From: an uncultured Eggerthellaceae bacterium
GTDB lineage: Bacteria; Actinomycetota; Coriobacteriia; Coriobacteriales; Eggerthellaceae
Assembly: GCA_934670115.1 (NCBI GenBank)
Contig: CAKUOV010000027.1
Span: 1-34,100 of the forward strand
Direction: 5' to 3'
DNA length: 34,100 nucleotides
Shown here: positions 30,528 to 34,100 of the stretch, piece after piece
Position numbering within the stretch: position 1 is the stretch's first letter
Layout: every line of letters begins with the position of its first letter
The notes under the pieces: generated by a model
What the model was told of the DNA's origin: nothing
Databases searched by the model: none
Seen by the model: the letters and a program-made list of their open reading frames with translations, nothing else
Program-made: the position numbers and the translations under genes

Positions 30528-33101
30528 TTACCGCGCTCTTTTCGCACGGCGAATCATCACAAGCACCACGCAGGATGCACCGGCGAAAAGAACCGCCAGG
30601 GCAACCCACGCTCCAAGCATGTTGCTATCGCCTGTCTGCGGAAGGGTCGACGACTTATCCGCGGATACCGGCTTATCCTGCGACGAACCAGAGGGGGTAT
30701 CCGTCGAACCCGACGGCTTATCAACCGTGCCGCCTGGCTGCGTTGGCTTCCCTGCTGGATCGCCAGGCTTGGGGTCCACGGGCGGATTATCGGGATCGGT
30801 CGGCTCGCCGGGATTCGGGTCCACGGGCGCGGTGTCGCTGCAATCAAGCGAGCCGATGGTAAGCGCGGCACTGGTCACGCCATCGCAAAAACGATACACG
30901 GGGCGTTGTCCGTTCACGGTGTATTCAGCGGCGGCAATCGCGAAGCCTTCGTTATTCGCAGAAGCATTCACGCCAGATGCAGGCAGGACATGAACAATTC
31001 CCGGCTCAGTCGTTCCGTTCAGCGTGATTTTCGCCATATGGTTGCCATAACCGTCATCAGCGTCAACCCACAGCGCATCCTCGTAGGTGTCGTAATCAAG
31101 CGACATAGCGCCGCCCAGCTTCGAATCGACATCCGCAATCTGCTCAACGCTTCCATCGCTGTTCAAAACGTAGGCGTACACATGACCGTTATCCTCAAGG
31201 GCAACAAAGAACACACCGCCTGCAACAGCATTGGGATACTGCGTCGCATCAAATGCGCCGCCCGTGTTCTGGTCAATCAGCTTTCCAGCCACATTGGCAT
31301 TTGCGACCCACTCTACGGCCTCGATGCCCATATTTGCAGAAACCTGCGGAAGCGATGCCGTCAAATCCCATTCCTGCTGGGCAACCAGGCGCGTGCCAGT
31401 TGCGTTGGGATTCACCATCAGAATGGTATCGTAATTCACGCCTTTGTTGCCGTTATCACGCTCGGAAGCCAGGTACACCATGCCACTGCCGTCGGCCGTA
31501 ATGCCTTCTGCATCGGGACCCTTCGCGCTCTCATTATCGGCATCTTTTTGGAAGCATGCGCGTTTTCCCTGTTCAAAACCGCTGGAGAAGGTCAATACGT
31601 CATCCTTGGCAACATCCATAACCCAGAAAGTCGCAGTGCCGTTATCCACGGCGTACAACTTGCCGTTCGCGAAATCCAAACCAGAAGAATCTTCCAAAAA
31701 CGTAGGCGTTGCGTCGAAGGTGCGCACCTCGTTGCTGCCAGGCCACGCAATCACATTGGGGATGCCAGCGAACTTGTTGGCCGCACCAGGGGTTGCTTCT
31801 AACGTGTTTTGGTAGCTGCTTCCATTGACATCGGGATACAAACCCCAGGTAGGATTCGTGTGATTGCCACTTGGCCACGTGGTTGAGGCAATTTGCTCGC
31901 CGTTTTCGAACAAGCGAACGGAATCCCCCTTGCCCAGACCGAACGCAAATCCCGTTGCGTCACTATCGTCCTGGTAAATTACCAAGTAGCCGTTTGCCGG
32001 AATCGTGGTTCCTTCGGGGATGGTGTAGGGGTTCTTGTCCTTTTCGTCTTTCAGCACCAGGCCAGAGATATCCAGCGTGTCCGAAGTGGGATTTGCCAGC
32101 TCCACCCAGTCTGGACCGCCGTTCGGGTCGTTGGACTGCACTTCGTTGATGACCACGGGGTTCACAACCTTGTTCTTCTTGCCTTTGGTGGAAGTAGCGA
32201 AGTCTTGAAAGTCGCCCGTGCCATCGGGAATGCGGGCGTACACGCCACTCGCGTGAGCTGCCCATTCGTATTCAGCAACCAAGTTGCCACTTGCATCGAA
32301 AACTGAGGCTTTATCCGCTTTGCCCAGGCCAAACGTGAAATCTTTATTCTGGTCGAACACGTAAAGAGCGCCCGGCTCCAGCGTTGTTCTGCTGGGTACC
32401 GGCGTGGTTTCCGCCTTGTGTCCCACAGGATCGTTGTCCAACAGGTACCAGCCGGAAATGTCCACGGCCTGCGTGCCCGTATTCATGACCTCCACCCAAT
32501 CGGTCGCGTCGCCGTTGGATTCCACTTCGTTGATTGCGATGGTTGGCGCGTAGTTTTCATTGGCTGCGCCTTTTGTTTCCTTGGTCAGGCAAAACGCGCC
32601 TGTGCCATCGGGATACCGTCCATAAGAAGCTTTAGCGGCGTCGCCGTTGTAAGAGGCATGCTGCGTCCAGCCATATTCGTCCAACAAATTACCGCTTTTG
32701 TCGTACAGGCGAATAGAATCACCCGAGCCAATGCCAATTGCGGCCTCGAATGTGCCGTTTGCATAAGCCTTAGTCTGATCGTCGTAGACCAGCCCACTGG
32801 TTGTCGCCTCCACTACAAGCATTCCACCTGCAGCAATAGTGATTCCATCGGCAAATTGCCAGCGGTGATCATCGGAATTATCTCGCAGTTCAAAGCCCGA
32901 AAGATCAAGTGCTTCCGAGCCGGTGTTCATCAACTCTACCCAATCATCGGGGCTTGAATTGATTTCATTGAGCACCAACGTTGACGTCGACGAAGGCGCA
33001 GGCGAAGTTGGCCCCGGCGCAGCATATGCTGCCACTACCTGCGAAGGTGTAAGCAGCGCCACCGCTAAAAGGGCGCAGAGCGTTCTAGCAGTTCGTTTCA
33101 T
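30528..33101 (-). CDS. LPXTG-anchored lamin-tail-domain surface protein
   Basis: An 857-residue exported protein with an ideal GGGAGGAG ribosome site. Residues 1-28 are a signal peptide. Three lamin-tail domains follow (about 40-165, 190-310, 320-440), each opening with an INE.. WVEL.N pattern such as LVLNEINSSPDDWVELMNTG and NPVVINEVQSNDPNGGPDWVEL. The middle (about 450-740) resembles a beta-propeller of the SdiA-regulated/phytase-like esterase class (SSGLDFANGKLYAVDNG, DAEGITADGSGMVYLASERD, EDNGHVYAYVLNSDG). A Pro/Asp/Gly-rich wall spacer precedes the sortase signal LPQTG (820-824), a hydrophobic segment and a basic tail. It is anchored to peptidoglycan by a class A-type sortase that is not in the window. 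Confidence 0.9.
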   Translation of the reverse strand: MKRTARTLCALLAVALLTPSQVVAAYAAPGPTSPAPSSTSTLVLNEINSSPDDWVELMNTGSEALDLSGFELRDNSDDHRWQFADGITIAAGGMLVVEATTSGLVYDDQTKAYANGTFEAAIGIGSGDSIRLYDKSGNLLDEYGWTQHASYNGDAAKASYGRYPDGTGAFCLTKETKGAANENYAPTIAINEVESNGDATDWVEVMNTGTQAVDISGWYLLDNDPVGHKAETTPVPSRTTLEPGALYVFDQNKDFTFGLGKADKASVFDASGNLVAEYEWAAHASGVYARIPDGTGDFQDFATSTKGKKNKVVNPVVINEVQSNDPNGGPDWVELANPTSDTLDISGLVLKDEKDKNPYTIPEGTTIPANGYLVIYQDDSDATGFAFGLGKGDSVRLFENGEQIASTTWPSGNHTNPTWGLYPDVNGSSYQNTLEATPGAANKFAGIPNVIAWPGSNEVRTFDATPTFLEDSSGLDFANGKLYAVDNGTATFWVMDVAKDDVLTFSSGFEQGKRACFQKDADNESAKGPDAEGITADGSGMVYLASERDNGNKGVNYDTILMVNPNATGTRLVAQQEWDLTASLPQVSANMGIEAVEWVANANVAGKLIDQNTGGAFDATQYPNAVAGGVFFVALEDNGHVYAYVLNSDGSVEQIADVDSKLGGAMSLDYDTYEDALWVDADDGYGNHMAKITLNGTTEPGIVHVLPASGVNASANNEGFAIAAAEYTVNGQRPVYRFCDGVTSAALTIGSLDCSDTAPVDPNPGEPTDPDNPPVDPKPGDPAGKPTQPGGTVDKPSGSTDTPSGSSQDKPVSADKSSTLPQTGDSNMLGAWVALAVLFAGASCVVLVMIRRAKRAR

Positions 33102-33480
33102 GAATCTCCTCCCAAGGATGAATGTAAGCGTTCAAAGCTCCACGCTCATCCTAAAAGGAGGGTGTAACGCCAATATCAGCTGTTTGCAAAATGCTGGTAA
33201 AGTGAAGAAGCTGCGGGTTGGACAACATTTATTCGCGCAGGATATCGTTGACCCAAGGGTCCCCATTAGAAAAAACTAAGGGGGTTTCCTCTCTCGAAGA
33301 CCCCCCCTTTACAAAACGGAAGCCGTTTTTCATTGTGCGGTCATTCTATCCTTCGGATTCCCTTCTTTCAAGGCCATCTTTCCATATGGTGCGAGTTCCA
33401 TTTTATGTCGACTTTGTATACAAAATTGCATACAAAGCAAGCATAAAAACAAATGAGAACATATCTGCGCTGACGGAGCT
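33102..33480. other. Non-coding stretch upstream of surface protein
   Basis: This stretch contains the promoter region of the LPXTG gene, a terminator hairpin at 33270-33305 reading leftward, and the 3' part of a possible 26-codon frame (33403-33483, minus). No conserved gene is visible. Confidence 0.5.
33270..33305 (-). terminator. Intrinsic terminator reading leftward
   Basis: On the minus strand GGGGGT at 33305-33300 pairs with ACCCCC at 33285-33280 around a 14-base loop and is followed by a T-rich run (TTTTTT near 33270). It would insulate the LPXTG gene from transcription coming out of the IS debris to its right. Confidence 0.6.
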
Positions 33481-33509
33481 CACTGATTCACACCTCCAAC
33501 TAATGGGAC

Positions 33510-33542
33510 AATCCTCGAGCTTCCGTGTCCGAAATCTTGACA
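33510..33542. repeat. 33-bp inverted repeat, copy A (IS end)
   Basis: This 33-base sequence is perfectly repeated in inverse orientation at 34032-34064. The inner tips start with TGTCAAGATTTCGGACA, and TTGACA points outward at each tip. I read the two copies as terminal inverted repeats of one IS type. Confidence 0.7.
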
Positions 33543-33545
33543 AGT

Positions 33546-33662
33546 CAAGGTGGATGTGGCCATGCGGTTGAGCTTGCACCACTCGACGACGCCCATGCCG
33601 TCGGCAGCCAGCCAGCGCTCGATCTGCTCCCTGCGCATAGCCCTATGCGCTTCCAGGTTCAT
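33546..33662 (-). pseudogene. Truncated IS66-type TnpA-like accessory gene
   Basis: An ATG at 33662 with a GGAGG site opens a 39-codon piece, RREQIERWLAADGMGVVEWCK followed by LNRMATSTL, which resembles the N-terminus (helix-turn-helix, STLYYW position) of IS66-family accessory protein TnpA. The frame then runs into the 33-bp IS end and stops at 33480. It is therefore interrupted by the repeat unit. Assignment rests on a short match. Confidence 0.45.
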
Positions 33663-34031
33663 GGAATCCTCCTATCGGTTTGCAATGGGAGGATTGTGGC
33701 AGAAGAAAATCAGTCTGTTAAGACGCGGCGGTTTGCGCGAGACAAACCCCATCGCGAATGATAGAGCCCAGACAATCGACGCACTTATCGACAATGGCGT
33801 TTCTTGGAGCAGAAGACAGCGAAATAAGTCCATTGTAATCTAAGATAAGCCACCAATGAACTTCGAAGGCGAGCATTCGGCGCATTGCCTACGATACGGG
33901 CAAGCCCCGAGAGGCAGTCCGTCGGCGTCAGCATCGCGGCGAAGCAACAAGCTATGGGTCCTATGCGAGTTCGTAGATGGCCCTAAGGCGTCGCACGACC
34001 TCCGCCTTATCCATTCCTTCAACTTGACCTG

Positions 34032-34064
34032 TGTCAAGATTTCGGACACGGAAGCTCGAGGATT
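34032..34064. repeat. 33-bp inverted repeat, copy B (IS end)
   Basis: Exact inverse copy of 33510-33542. Outward of it, on the minus strand, a short frame ending in KPTAGELPMAA and a TAA stop (34064-34066) may be the end of a transposase that continues beyond the window. Confidence 0.7.
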
Positions 34065-34100
34065 TACGCGGCCATGGGAAGCTCCCCTGCGGTCGGCTTG
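34064..34100 (-). CDS. Possible transposase C-terminus, partial
   Basis: The minus strand at the window edge reads KPTAGELPMAA and then a TAA that overlaps the IS end repeat. A stop codon a few bases inside a terminal repeat is common for transposase genes. Only 11 residues are visible, so the family cannot be named. Confidence 0.3.
   Translation of the reverse strand, partial: KPTAGELPMAA

Noticed and set aside
30474..31802. 442-codon plus-strand frame opposite the LPXTG gene
   Set aside because: It is the mirror of the lamin-tail protein with basic, His/Arg-rich composition; no domain and no ribosome site.

Overview
The window looks like a chromosome segment of a mid-GC, Gram-positive member of the Actinomycetota, most plausibly a gut or oral anaerobe of the Coriobacteriia (Eggerthellaceae-like). 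This is inferred from the protein mix: an LPXTG surface protein, BspA-type leucine-rich repeats joined to a dockerin, cell-wall-binding-2 repeats fused to an LCP domain, a LicC/LicA-type fusion, and a GGDEF protein with a cysteine-rich sensor. No rRNA or tRNA gene was found, so species cannot be fixed.

Layout. 1-1170: a decaying stretch with a truncated radical SAM gene, an intact DUF454 membrane protein and a minus-strand remnant of a ZIP metal permease. 1172-3970 (minus): nhaA followed by a GGDEF protein whose signature is GGDEG. 4423-7582 (plus): an MBOAT acyltransferase and a DHHW/AlgJ-like partner, probably an exopolysaccharide or wall-polymer O-acylation pair. 7579-9770 (minus): a histidine kinase and OmpR-type regulator, convergent with the acylation pair and divergent from a large secreted protein (9993-12044) that joins a formylglycine-enzyme-like domain, an FN3 domain and an esterase. 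12256-15033: a secreted LRR + CAP + dockerin protein. 15248-16820: an alpha/beta hydrolase and, divergently, a DUF1648 membrane protein.

16931-20208 (plus) is a phosphocholine-type cassette: a winged-helix + nucleotidyltransferase + choline-kinase fusion, a LicB-like transporter and a small winged-helix protein. 20383-22315: an Lrp/AsnC regulator divergent from a MATE exporter. 22542-26353 (minus) is a likely defence block: a Phd/YefM-like antitoxin, a small RelE/ParE-like partner, and a 993-residue protein with a TOTE-type primase domain, an SF2 helicase and a PLD-like end. 26469-29888 (minus): two LCP proteins, the second carrying cell-wall-binding repeats. 30109-30381: an orphan RelB/DinJ antitoxin. 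30528-33101 (minus): an LPXTG-anchored protein with three lamin-tail domains. 33400-34100: insertion-sequence debris, including a 33-bp inverted repeat and a truncated TnpA-like gene.

Themes are cell-surface decoration (acylation, phosphocholine, LCP ligases, secreted adhesin-like proteins), signalling (two-component system, c-di-GMP, Lrp), and mobile or defence DNA. The most novel candidates are the primase-helicase-PLD protein coupled to a toxin-antitoxin pair, the three-part LicC/LicA fusion with its own DNA-binding domain facing an upstream direct repeat, and the sulfatase-modifying-like/esterase fusion beside a two-component system.
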